From Mogibacterium sp. (GTDB lineage: Bacteria > Bacillota > Clostridia > Peptostreptococcales > Anaerovoracaceae), in assembly GCA_017404265.1 (NCBI GenBank), contig JAFRCS010000004.1:1-64000 (forward strand): a DNA stretch of 64,000 nucleotides. Reading direction: 5' to 3'. The first letter of the stretch is position 1; the number at the start of each line of letters is the position of its first letter. The notes beneath the pieces are model-generated. The model ran no database searches. It saw only the letters and a program-made list of their open reading frames with translations, and was not told where the DNA came from. Of this stretch, positions 52,334-59,948 are shown in pieces. The translations under genes and the position numbers were made by a program.

Positions 52334-53179
52334 CTATAATACGCTCTTTGATCCGAGGATATCGGCAATCACTTTTGTGATCTGCATGGAATCTATATTG
52401 CCTTCACTGTCGCTGTAAATAAAAAAGAGATTGACCCCGGGGATATAGCCGCTCGCGATATATCTCCCGACTTTTCTGGCAAAGTCCTCGCGGTATCCGC
52501 GCTGATCAAGACGTCCCACAAACTCTACGATTATTTCTGTCGTCATATCGACCGGGGACAAAAGGGTGAAGTCGGGATATAAAGGAGGCCCGTAGTCTTT
52601 CATTGGTAGTGGCAGTTCGTAAACCTGGGCTAAGCCGGCAGCCCTGAACCTCTCATATATAGTGAGCTCGCTTATCGTCTTGACCATGACTCCGTCGGAT
52701 GTCCGGTGCCTCTTGTTCTGCGGATAGTTTTCCGGAAATGTCTTCTGGTAATCCAGCTTGCACGACAGCCACTCAGTGCTCTTGCGCTTATATGCTTCCG
52801 ATACAGGATACATGTTGCATCGATATACTTCGGGAAGGCCTTCGTTGATAAATACCGGTTCATAAGACTCGAAACCATTCTGAAGAGCATTTATAAGATC
52901 AATGTCATGATCGATACGCCGGATCGCTTCCTTCATAAAACGGGCTTCGCGTATACGCCGCACTGTCCGGTCATCCTGATCGCCAAGATAACGATACCTT
53001 TTGTCCTGCTTTTTTACATAGTAATAGTGCTTTCCGTTGCTGCGCACTGTCCGGCGAAGAAAAGCATCCCTGCAATCATCGAGACGCTCAAGACGTGCGG
53101 AGTATTCTTTCCTCACACGCTCCAGCATCTCCATTTCGTAATTAAGTCTGTGATTCAGTTCCGCGTCCATCAAATTCAT
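52334..53179 (-). CDS. Orphan PD-(D/E)XK-nuclease-like protein
   Basis: A 281-residue protein I cannot name. The first 95 residues are charged and helical (coiled-coil-like: MEMLERVRKEYSARLERLDD). The C-terminal part shows the order expected of PD-(D/E)XK folds: a helix with SELTIYERF, a strand YELPLP, LYPDFTLL (Asp), then IIVEFVGR (Glu in the ExK-like position, with Gly-Arg). It is preceded by KTISE. No methylase or phage genes are nearby, so a stand-alone nuclease or a decayed defence or mobile gene is possible. The start is uncertain (ATG at 53179 or 53170). Confidence 0.5.
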   Translation of the reverse strand: MNLMDAELNHRLNYEMEMLERVRKEYSARLERLDDCRDAFLRRTVRSNGKHYYYVKKQDKRYRYLGDQDDRTVRRIREARFMKEAIRRIDHDIDLINALQNGFESYEPVFINEGLPEVYRCNMYPVSEAYKRKSTEWLSCKLDYQKTFPENYPQNKRHRTSDGVMVKTISELTIYERFRAAGLAQVYELPLPMKDYGPPLYPDFTLLSPVDMTTEIIVEFVGRLDQRGYREDFARKVGRYIASGYIPGVNLFFIYSDSEGNIDSMQITKVIADILGSKSVL

Positions 53180-53400
53180 TACCTGTTACCTTCGCTGATT
53201 CAAAGCCGATCACCCTTGACGTTTCATAGTTAGGCAATTTCGTTTTTTCAGGGGATACGATTCTACAGTCATCCCGGAAAAACAGCAAACAAAAATAGCA
53301 CTCTTTTCAACATTAAAAGCACTTTGTTTGGAGGCCGCTAAAGAAAAGCTTAGTTGTCTGCATTTTTCTGAAATACCGCTCGCCTCCTCTGGCTCGCGGT

Positions 53401-53487
53401 GGCTGCCAACCGGCAAGCCTCGCCCTATAGCTGTCCCGCGGGCGTAGTAGTTCCCACGGTACAGCGCGGGCTTTCCGGGGCAGCCAG
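53401..53487. repeat. GC-rich nested inverted repeat
   Basis: The outer arms TGGCTGCC (53401-53408) and GGCAGCCA (53480-53487) are perfect. The inner arms CCCGCG (53436-53441) and CGCGGG (53466-53471) are nested inside. It could be a REP-like element or a structured RNA. Confidence 0.5.
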
Positions 53488-53566
53488 GACACATGGCACA
53501 AAACTGATATCTTGCATGCCTCTCATCGCTTTCCGGATGCTTTTTTAGCAGAGGCGTTGGTGCACA

Positions 53567-53848
53567 AAAAGCTATTTGACAAAGCAGGCACCAATTATTT
53601 GGTGCACAAAGTCCTGATTTGCCGTTTTGTGTACCAATGAGGATCTGACAAAACATTCATAAAAGACCAATTCCGCATACTTATTAAACACGACGAATGA
53701 TCATGCGTCTGAAATGAGAGATTGAAACATCAGGCCCGGATTAATGCATTAAACATAGCCTTTTTTCGCCGGGCAACTCCGTATTCTTGAGGTAAGTGTT
53801 GGTGCACAAATGGTCGAAAAGGGGGATCAAGCACCAATTTGTTGGTGC
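53567..53848. repeat. Cluster of TTGGTGCACAAA / GCACCAA palindromes
   Basis: TTGGTGCACAAA occurs at 53567, 53599 and 53799. The near-inverse TTTGTGTACCAA occurs at 53626. GCACCAA(N4)TTGGTGC is perfect at 53588-53605 and again at 53831-53848. Confidence 0.75.
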
Positions 53849-54000
53849 TTCAAGTGCGAATTGGGGGCAGGGGCACCAAGGCATCGCTTGTGTGTTTATT
53901 CATTGCCTCAGAAAGAGCGGAGCTTTCATACTAATTGCGAAAATAGACAGATTCCAAAATGGACTAATTGCGAAAATGGACCAATTAAGTGTGCGGAAAA

Positions 54001-54009
54001 TGGTATACT
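54001..54009 (+). promoter_or_regulatory. Extended -10 promoter of the HAD-MFS operon
   Basis: TG-G-TATACT lies 76 nt before ATG 54085, with no clear -35. Confidence 0.45.
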
Positions 54010-54084
54010 TATTATGATTGGATACATATGACTTATTATGATTATGTTATATAAAAGTATATAAAAGCAGAAGTGGAGAACTGT

Positions 54085-54720
54085 ATGGTTATTTTTGATC
54101 TGGACGGCACTCTCTGGAATGCGACGGTACCGATAACAGAATCATGGAACATGCTTGTAAAGCGTGAAACAGGCCGCGATGAGGGGCTTACCCCGGAGAT
54201 GATCATGAGCATTCAGGGCCTTACAATGGATGTGATCGCGGACAAACTGTTCGGGTATCTGCCGCCGGATGAGCGCTATGACCTGGCTCACAAGTGCGAG
54301 GTCTTCGAGAATGAGTACCTTGTAGAGGAAAAGAGCGGCACGCTCTTTGACGGCGTCGAAGAGACTCTCGCGAAGCTGAAGGACATGGGCGTAAAAATGG
54401 CGGTCGTGAGCAATTGTCAGGAAGGATACATCAAGGCATTCCTGGACTCGAAGGATATGTGGAAGTATTTCGTCGATTACGAGGAGTGGGGACGCACGCA
54501 CCTGTCCAAGGCGGAGAATATCAGGCTGGTGATGGACCGCAACAATGAAGACAAGGGCATCTATGTAGGAGACATCCAGAAGGACTCGGATTCCGCTCAT
54601 GAGGCGGGTGTTCCATGTATCGACGCGGCTTACGGCTTTGGCGATATCACCGACGCGGAGGGCACTATCGAAACTTTCTCCGATCTTCCGGCTGTGCTGA
54701 AGGAACTGGGATATTTATAA
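54085..54720 (+). CDS. HAD-superfamily phosphatase
   Basis: A 211-residue cytosolic hydrolase. Motif I is FDLDGTLW (nucleophile and general acid Asp), motif II VVSNCQ, motif III the Lys in HLSKAENI, and motif IV YVGDIQKDSDSA. The helical cap between motifs I and II makes it a class I (phosphoglycolate phosphatase-like) member. The substrate is unknown. ATG 54085 with GTGGAG upstream is preferred; a GTG at 54073 in frame is possible. It is followed after 15 nt by an MFS permease, so the pair may handle a phosphorylated solute. Confidence 0.85.
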   Translation: MVIFDLDGTLWNATVPITESWNMLVKRETGRDEGLTPEMIMSIQGLTMDVIADKLFGYLPPDERYDLAHKCEVFENEYLVEEKSGTLFDGVEETLAKLKDMGVKMAVVSNCQEGYIKAFLDSKDMWKYFVDYEEWGRTHLSKAENIRLVMDRNNEDKGIYVGDIQKDSDSAHEAGVPCIDAAYGFGDITDAEGTIETFSDLPAVLKELGYL

Positions 54721-54735
54721 GGAGAACATCCTGAA

Positions 54736-56070
54736 ATGAAACTCAACAACAAGAGGACGGTCCTTGTAGGACTCGCGTTCCTGTCGATCTGCTCTTTCTG
54801 GCAGATGTACGACAACGTCATTCCGCTGATCCTGACCAAGACGTTCCACATGAATGAGACGTTCTCGGGCGCTATCATGGCAGCCGACAATGTGCTGGCG
54901 CTCTTCCTGTTGCCGTTCTTCGGGACGTTGTCAGACAGGACGAATACCAGGCTGGGAAAGAGGACACCATATATTTTGGCTGGAACCATAGCCGCCATCA
55001 TACTGCTCAACATACTGCCGGTACTCGACAATTCATATTATGCGGCAGCAAGCAGGGGAAAGATGGTCGCATTTGTCATCGTGCTGGGTCTGCTGCTGGT
55101 ATCGATGGGCACATACAGGTCGCCTGCGGTCGCGCTGATGCCTGACGTCACACCTAAGCCGCTCCGCTCGCGCGCAAACGCCATCATCAATCTGATGGGA
55201 GCTGTCGGCGGCATCATATATCTGGCTGTAGCGGCTGTGCTCTATCCTAATTCGAAGGTGCTGGGACTCGAGCACGTCAACTACGCGCCGCTGTTCATAG
55301 TAGTTTCCGCTATCATGGCGGTCGCCATAATAGCGCTGCGCCTGACCATCAACGAGCCTAAGCTGGCCGCGGAGAATCAGGCACTGGAGGCGGAGCATCC
55401 TGAGTGGAATCTTGCTCAGGATGACGGGAGCGGCAACGAAGTACTGCCGGCCAACGTAAAGAGAAGCCTGGGATTCCTGCTGGCATCCATAGCTCTCTGG
55501 TTCATAGGCTACAACGGGATCACCACATGGTTCACCACATACGTAGACAAGGTGATGGGGCAGGGCCTCGGCGGGGCATCCACATGCCTGCTTATCGCTA
55601 CGGGCGGCGCCATCGTTTCATACATACCTATCGGAAGCCTTGCGCATAAGATAGGCCGCAAGAAGACCATAATGATAGGCGTCATTTTGCTATCGGCATG
55701 CTTCCTCTCGGGATTCTTCCTGACGACGGCATTCCACAGCATCAACGCCATAATGTTCATCGTGTTTGCGCTGGTCGGATTCGCATGGGCGGCCATCAAC
55801 GTCAACTCGCTGCCTATGGTGGTCGAGATGTGCAGAGGCTCGGACATAGGTAAATTTACAGGTTATTACTATACCGCGTCCATGGCGGCGCAAGTCGTGA
55901 CACCTATCCTCGCCGGTACTCTTATGAGGAGCATCAGCTATAAGGTGCTCTTCCCATACGCTGCGATCTTCGTGTTCTTCAGTTTCCTGACAATGACTCA
56001 GGTGAAACATGGTGACGCGGCTCCTGAGGTCAAAAAAGGACTCGAGGCATTCGAGGATATGGAGGACTGA
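54736..56070 (+). CDS. MFS transporter, sugar/cation-symport-like
   Basis: A 444-residue permease with about 12 helices. The loop after helix 2 reads GTLSDRTNTRLGKRTPYILAG, the R-x-G-(K/R)-R-x-P pattern of the GPH/SLC45-like branch, which often carries sugars. The long central cytoplasmic loop (ENQALEAEHPEWNLAQ) divides the two six-helix halves. The second-half counterpart is LAHKIGRKKTIM. GGAGAACATCCTGAA precedes the ATG. It overlaps the glycerophosphodiesterase start by one base, so uptake of glycerophosphodiesters or related compounds is conceivable. Confidence 0.8.
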   Translation: MKLNNKRTVLVGLAFLSICSFWQMYDNVIPLILTKTFHMNETFSGAIMAADNVLALFLLPFFGTLSDRTNTRLGKRTPYILAGTIAAIILLNILPVLDNSYYAAASRGKMVAFVIVLGLLLVSMGTYRSPAVALMPDVTPKPLRSRANAIINLMGAVGGIIYLAVAAVLYPNSKVLGLEHVNYAPLFIVVSAIMAVAIIALRLTINEPKLAAENQALEAEHPEWNLAQDDGSGNEVLPANVKRSLGFLLASIALWFIGYNGITTWFTTYVDKVMGQGLGGASTCLLIATGGAIVSYIPIGSLAHKIGRKKTIMIGVILLSACFLSGFFLTTAFHSINAIMFIVFALVGFAWAAINVNSLPMVVEMCRGSDIGKFTGYYYTASMAAQVVTPILAGTLMRSISYKVLFPYAAIFVFFSFLTMTQVKHGDAAPEVKKGLEAFEDMED

Positions 56071-56828
56071 TGAAAGAACTCATATTAGGTAAAACTTACG
56101 CTCACAGAGGCTATTACGATCCGCCTCTGATCCCTGAAAACTCTATGGCAGCCTTCCGCCGCGCGGTAGAGCACGGTGTGGGCGTTGAATTCGACGTACA
56201 CATGATAGCTGACGGCAGTCTGGTCATTTTCCACGATGACGAGCTGGAAAGGATGACCGGGGTCAAAGGACAGATAGAAGATTACGACATAACGAATTTA
56301 AGGAAACTGAGGCTGTCCGGCACGGACGAGATGATACCGACCTTTGATGAATTGCTGGACCTGTTCGAAGATACGGGACTCCCGCTGATGGTTGAGATAA
56401 AGCCTGCGGGAGGCAATCATTACAAACTGGCCGAGGCAGTAGTCAGACGGCTGGAAAGATACAAAGGACCGTTTGCCGTAGAGAGCTTCGATCCAAGGGC
56501 CCTGATGGTCGTGAAGAAGATGAGACCTGAATGGACGAGGGGACAGCTGGTGCAGGATTTTTACAAGACCCCTGACGGAGTTCCTCTTTACCAGGCGGCT
56601 CTGCTCACGAATCTCGCGTTCAACAGATTCGTTCAGCCGGACTTCCTGGCGTACAGATTTCAGGACAGGAAGTGGGGAGCCTGGAAGAGATGGCTCGGAA
56701 AGAAAGGCATCGTGCCTGTAGTATGGACAATAAAGACTGTAGATGAATACAAGGCGGCGTTAAGCACGGGATGCATCCCGATATTTGAGCAGATAACACC
56801 GGATGAACTTGAGAGCCTTAAGCGCTAA
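56070..56828 (+). CDS. Glycerophosphodiester phosphodiesterase
   Basis: A 252-residue cytosolic GDPD-family enzyme. The conserved HRG (AHRGYYD), ENSMAAFRRA and EFDVHMIADGSLVIFHDD supply the catalytic His pair and the Glu/Asp metal ligands, and MVEIKP follows. It hydrolyses glycerophosphodiesters to glycerol-3-phosphate and an alcohol. The start overlaps the MFS stop (TGATG), indicating translational coupling with the permease. Confidence 0.92.
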   Translation: MKELILGKTYAHRGYYDPPLIPENSMAAFRRAVEHGVGVEFDVHMIADGSLVIFHDDELERMTGVKGQIEDYDITNLRKLRLSGTDEMIPTFDELLDLFEDTGLPLMVEIKPAGGNHYKLAEAVVRRLERYKGPFAVESFDPRALMVVKKMRPEWTRGQLVQDFYKTPDGVPLYQAALLTNLAFNRFVQPDFLAYRFQDRKWGAWKRWLGKKGIVPVVWTIKTVDEYKAALSTGCIPIFEQITPDELESLKR

Positions 56829-56851
56829 GGAAAGAATTGGGTTTATAAAAG

Positions 56852-57634
56852 ATGGGGACTTCAAAGAAGAAGATAAAACTGACACCCGTAGGGGTATGGC
56901 ACTGGACGCGGCTGATATACAGGTCGATACTGTTCCTGCTTCTGGTATATTCATACATCAGGTTCAGGTTCGTCTACCATAAGCCGTTCATCATGGGCAT
57001 AGAGAAGATGCCGGCTATCATCATCTTCGTATGGACTGTATATGTTATAGAGATGATATTCCGCTTCTTTCCGGCTAAGATAGAGAGCCCGGGCTGCCAG
57101 AAACAGTTTGCGAAGAATTACATAAAGACAGGCGAAACTGATGTGATCGTTCACGACAACAATGCCACGATGCTGGTGGCGCTCATATGGATTGTGTTCA
57201 ACGGCATATTCGGAGCGCTTCACATGCTGGGAGTGATCGACGACGGAATCATGATACTGCTCTGCGGAGCGTATTCGGTATGCGACATGATATGTATCAT
57301 GTTCTTCTGCCCGTTCCAGTCATGGTTCCTGAAGAACAAATGCTGCAGCGCGTGCCGCATCTACAACTGGGACTTCGCGATGATGTTCACTCCGCTGTTC
57401 TTCGTTGAGAAGACATACACATGGAGCCTACTGGTGCTGTCGGTAGCTCTGCTGGTGAGATGGGAGATCACGTTCTACAGGCATCCCGAGAGGTTCTCGG
57501 AACACACCAACGCTTATCTGAAATGCAGCAACTGCACGGAAAAGCTCTGCGTGCATAAGAAGCAGCTCCACAAGCTCTGGAAACAGATAGAAGAATACAC
57601 TGAAAGAAGATTGAAACAGCTTGAGATCAAATAA
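56852..57634 (+). CDS. Unknown multi-span membrane protein with Cys-rich loop
   Basis: A 260-residue protein with about six hydrophobic segments, of which the region 22-75 and the pair around 118-150 are clearest. After helix 4 comes CPFQSWFLKNKCCSACRIYNWDF, and the C-terminal cytoplasmic part has CSNCTEKLCVHKKQLHK. The cysteines suggest a metal or Fe-S site or disulfides. I do not recognise the family. It sits between the GDPD gene and the E2-like gene in what looks like one operon. Confidence 0.6.
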   Translation: MGTSKKKIKLTPVGVWHWTRLIYRSILFLLLVYSYIRFRFVYHKPFIMGIEKMPAIIIFVWTVYVIEMIFRFFPAKIESPGCQKQFAKNYIKTGETDVIVHDNNATMLVALIWIVFNGIFGALHMLGVIDDGIMILLCGAYSVCDMICIMFFCPFQSWFLKNKCCSACRIYNWDFAMMFTPLFFVEKTYTWSLLVLSVALLVRWEITFYRHPERFSEHTNAYLKCSNCTEKLCVHKKQLHKLWKQIEEYTERRLKQLEIK

Positions 57635-57646
57635 AGAGAGGTTCAT

Positions 57647-58507
57647 ATGAGAAACAAGAGAAGAGACGGAGTAAGGATAAAGGATGTAGACGGATTCCAT
57701 TCGATAGTGCCTTACATCATGCCAAAGAGGACGGAGGCCGAGGTCTCCATGACGGAGCAGTTCGACGTGACCGATCTGGTCGCATGGATGGCGGAGCGCA
57801 ACAAGAACGAGGGCACTCAGCTCAAGATATTCCACGCGATATGCACGGCAGTGGCGCGCACCATTTACCACAGGCCAAAGCTCAACATCTTCATCTCGGG
57901 CCGCACGTATTACCAGAGAAAGGACATCACTCTCTCGTTCGTGGTCAAGAGACAATTCGATGACGAGGCCGAGGAGTCGCTGATGTTCCTCAAGGTAGAG
58001 CCTGACATGAACCTCGATTCCATCTCGAAGATGATAATCGGCGACGTTGACAAGGTGCGAAAGTCAAGCGACGGCAATGACCTTGACAAGCTGATGAAAC
58101 TCGTGGGAAGCATGCCGAGATTCGTGCTGGAGGGATTCTTCGGAGTGCTGAAGGTGCTTGAGTACCACGGCATGATGCCTGCCGCTCTTACTGCGGACGA
58201 TCCTAACTATTCGACGGTGCTTCTGGCCAACCTCGGCTCGATCAAGGCCGGCGCGCCATATCATCACCTGAGCAACTATGGTACATGTTCCATCATGATA
58301 ACTATAGGTACTTTGCACAAGGAGATGAAGCAGATGTACGACGGCACATGGCAGGAGCGCGACGTGATAGACATGACGCTGACTCTCGATGAGAGGATAG
58401 CTGACGGATTCTACTTCGCCAAGTCGCTGCGCATAGCCAAATACATGCTGGAGCATCCTGATGTGATGAATGAGCCGATCAGCAAACCTGTGCCGGTCGA
58501 GCTTTAA
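57647..58507 (+). CDS. E2/CAT-like acyltransferase-fold protein lacking the catalytic His
   Basis: A 286-residue protein resembling the catalytic domain of 2-oxo acid dehydrogenase acyltransferases and chloramphenicol acetyltransferase (PF00198-like): FHAICTAVARTI, PKLNIFISG, LSFVVKRQFDDEA, and an MITIGTL strand. There is no lipoyl or E1/E3-binding domain. The active-site motif DHRxxDG reads DERIADG (about residue 246), so the catalytic His is replaced by Glu. Acyl transfer by the usual mechanism is unlikely; a binding or altered catalytic role is inferred. GAGAGG is well spaced before the ATG. Confidence 0.72.
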   Translation: MRNKRRDGVRIKDVDGFHSIVPYIMPKRTEAEVSMTEQFDVTDLVAWMAERNKNEGTQLKIFHAICTAVARTIYHRPKLNIFISGRTYYQRKDITLSFVVKRQFDDEAEESLMFLKVEPDMNLDSISKMIIGDVDKVRKSSDGNDLDKLMKLVGSMPRFVLEGFFGVLKVLEYHGMMPAALTADDPNYSTVLLANLGSIKAGAPYHHLSNYGTCSIMITIGTLHKEMKQMYDGTWQERDVIDMTLTLDERIADGFYFAKSLRIAKYMLEHPDVMNEPISKPVPVEL

Positions 58508-58528
58508 GGATAACGAGAGGACACTGTG

Positions 58529-59923
58529 ATGAGCGAAGAATACATGAGCAGAGAGAAGAGAGCCAACAAGCATATGGCTCCTGAACCGGAAAAGAAGAAA
58601 AAAGAGAAGAAGGAGAAGACAAAAAAACGCGGATTATGGTGGAAGATCCCTATGTGGATCGTCATCATTGCCGTTTTCTGTGTCGTATCCGCGCTGGCGG
58701 TGAACCTCGGATTCTCGCTTCACCTGAGGCACTACATCAACAGCTTCGATCCGGTCGAATATAACGATGCGGACAGGCTGGTGCCTGAGATCGATCCGGA
58801 GACAGGGTATTACACATTCACGACTGACAGGGAGCTGAAGATAATGATGCTCACCGACATCCATCTGGGCGGAGGCTTCTGGAGTGCCGAGAAAGACCGC
58901 AAGACGGTATATGAGATCATTACGATGCTGCAGAAGGAGAAGCCGGATCTGGTCATACTGGACGGCGACAACACCTTCGCGGTGCCTGGCCCTATTTACA
59001 ATGGCGGCGGAACGCTTAACAACTACATGGCCGCGCGCGACGTGATACAGATCTTCAACCATGAGGGAGTGTACTTCTCGACCGTATTCGGCAATCACGA
59101 CACTGAAGTGTTTGATTATACCGGCAGGCAGAAACTGGGCGAACTGTACATGAAGGACAGGTTCGAGTACTGCATATTCGATCAGAACTACACAGACGGC
59201 GGCGATCTGCCGACTGTCACCAACCAGATAATCCTGGTGAAAAACACCAAGGGAGAGACCACCAAGGCGCTTCTGCTGGTGGACAGCAACGCTTACGTGG
59301 ACAATTCGATCAAGGCCGTTCTCGACTGGAATTACGATATCATCAGGGATGGTACTGTAGACTGGGCGGCTGAGTCGATAAAGGCTCTCGGAAACCCTAA
59401 GACCGTGGCGTTCTTCCACATCCCGACCAGCGAGTTCAGGATCGCATACGAAGAGCTCGACGCTAACGGCTGGAAGGATACCGAAAACACTAAATACATC
59501 TCCGGAGTCTGGGATGAGCTCCTCGACGGAACGACGGGCAGCCGCATCTGGCACGGAGGCATCACGAAGGAAGGACCTCTCGCGGATATCGACAGGTTCT
59601 TTGAGACGCTTGGACCGGACGGCATGAACGTGCTGGAGGCCTGCTACTGCGGACACGACCACGTGAACAACGCATGGGTCAACTACAAGGGCGTCGACCT
59701 GCTTTACGGTTATTCGATCGACAACCTCGCGTATACGGAGATCGACAATTCCGGTCTGCAGAGAGGAGCTACCATCATCACGATCGCTGCCGACGGCACA
59801 AGGACTACAAAGTATAAGAATGCATATTTCGATTACGGTGTATCGAAGGATAAATTTGAAGATGTTTATACAGATCATCTCTACTTCGAAGGCAGCAAGC
59901 CGGATGGAGTACTCAGACCGTAA
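58529..59923 (+). CDS. Membrane-anchored calcineurin-like metallophosphoesterase
   Basis: A 464-residue protein. A Lys-rich cytoplasmic start (EKKKKEKKEKTKKR) leads into one transmembrane helix (about 46-67), so the enzyme domain faces outside. The metallophosphoesterase motifs are in order: LTDIHLGG (about 108), DGDNTF, GNHDTE, and GHDHVN near 375. The family hydrolyses phosphomono- or diesters with two metal ions. An extracellular role on nucleotides, lipids or teichoic acid precursors is possible. ATG 58529 is preferred over GTG 58526 because of the spacing to GAGAGG. Confidence 0.85.
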   Translation: MSEEYMSREKRANKHMAPEPEKKKKEKKEKTKKRGLWWKIPMWIVIIAVFCVVSALAVNLGFSLHLRHYINSFDPVEYNDADRLVPEIDPETGYYTFTTDRELKIMMLTDIHLGGGFWSAEKDRKTVYEIITMLQKEKPDLVILDGDNTFAVPGPIYNGGGTLNNYMAARDVIQIFNHEGVYFSTVFGNHDTEVFDYTGRQKLGELYMKDRFEYCIFDQNYTDGGDLPTVTNQIILVKNTKGETTKALLLVDSNAYVDNSIKAVLDWNYDIIRDGTVDWAAESIKALGNPKTVAFFHIPTSEFRIAYEELDANGWKDTENTKYISGVWDELLDGTTGSRIWHGGITKEGPLADIDRFFETLGPDGMNVLEACYCGHDHVNNAWVNYKGVDLLYGYSIDNLAYTEIDNSGLQRGATIITIAADGTRTTKYKNAYFDYGVSKDKFEDVYTDHLYFEGSKPDGVLRP

Positions 59924-59948
59924 GCAGATAAAGATAAAAGGGGTATAG

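Larger units (their letters stand above)
53180..54084. other. Gene-poor, palindrome-rich intergenic region (905 nt)
   Basis: No gene is supported here. The left part (53280-53390) is AT-rich. 53401-53487 is GC-rich and can fold into a nested stem. 53567-53848 contains repeated TTGGTGCACAAA and GCACCAA...TTGGTGC palindromes. 53936-54000 has two TAATTGCGAAAAT-type repeats. It ends in the promoter of the HAD gene. The mixed composition suggests accumulated small repeats or a degraded insertion. Confidence 0.6.

Noticed and set aside
53210..53656. Open frame of 148 codons on the minus strand
   Set aside because: It spans the GC-rich inverted repeat and the palindrome cluster, has no recognisable domain and no ribosome binding site; it is probably non-coding repeat sequence.
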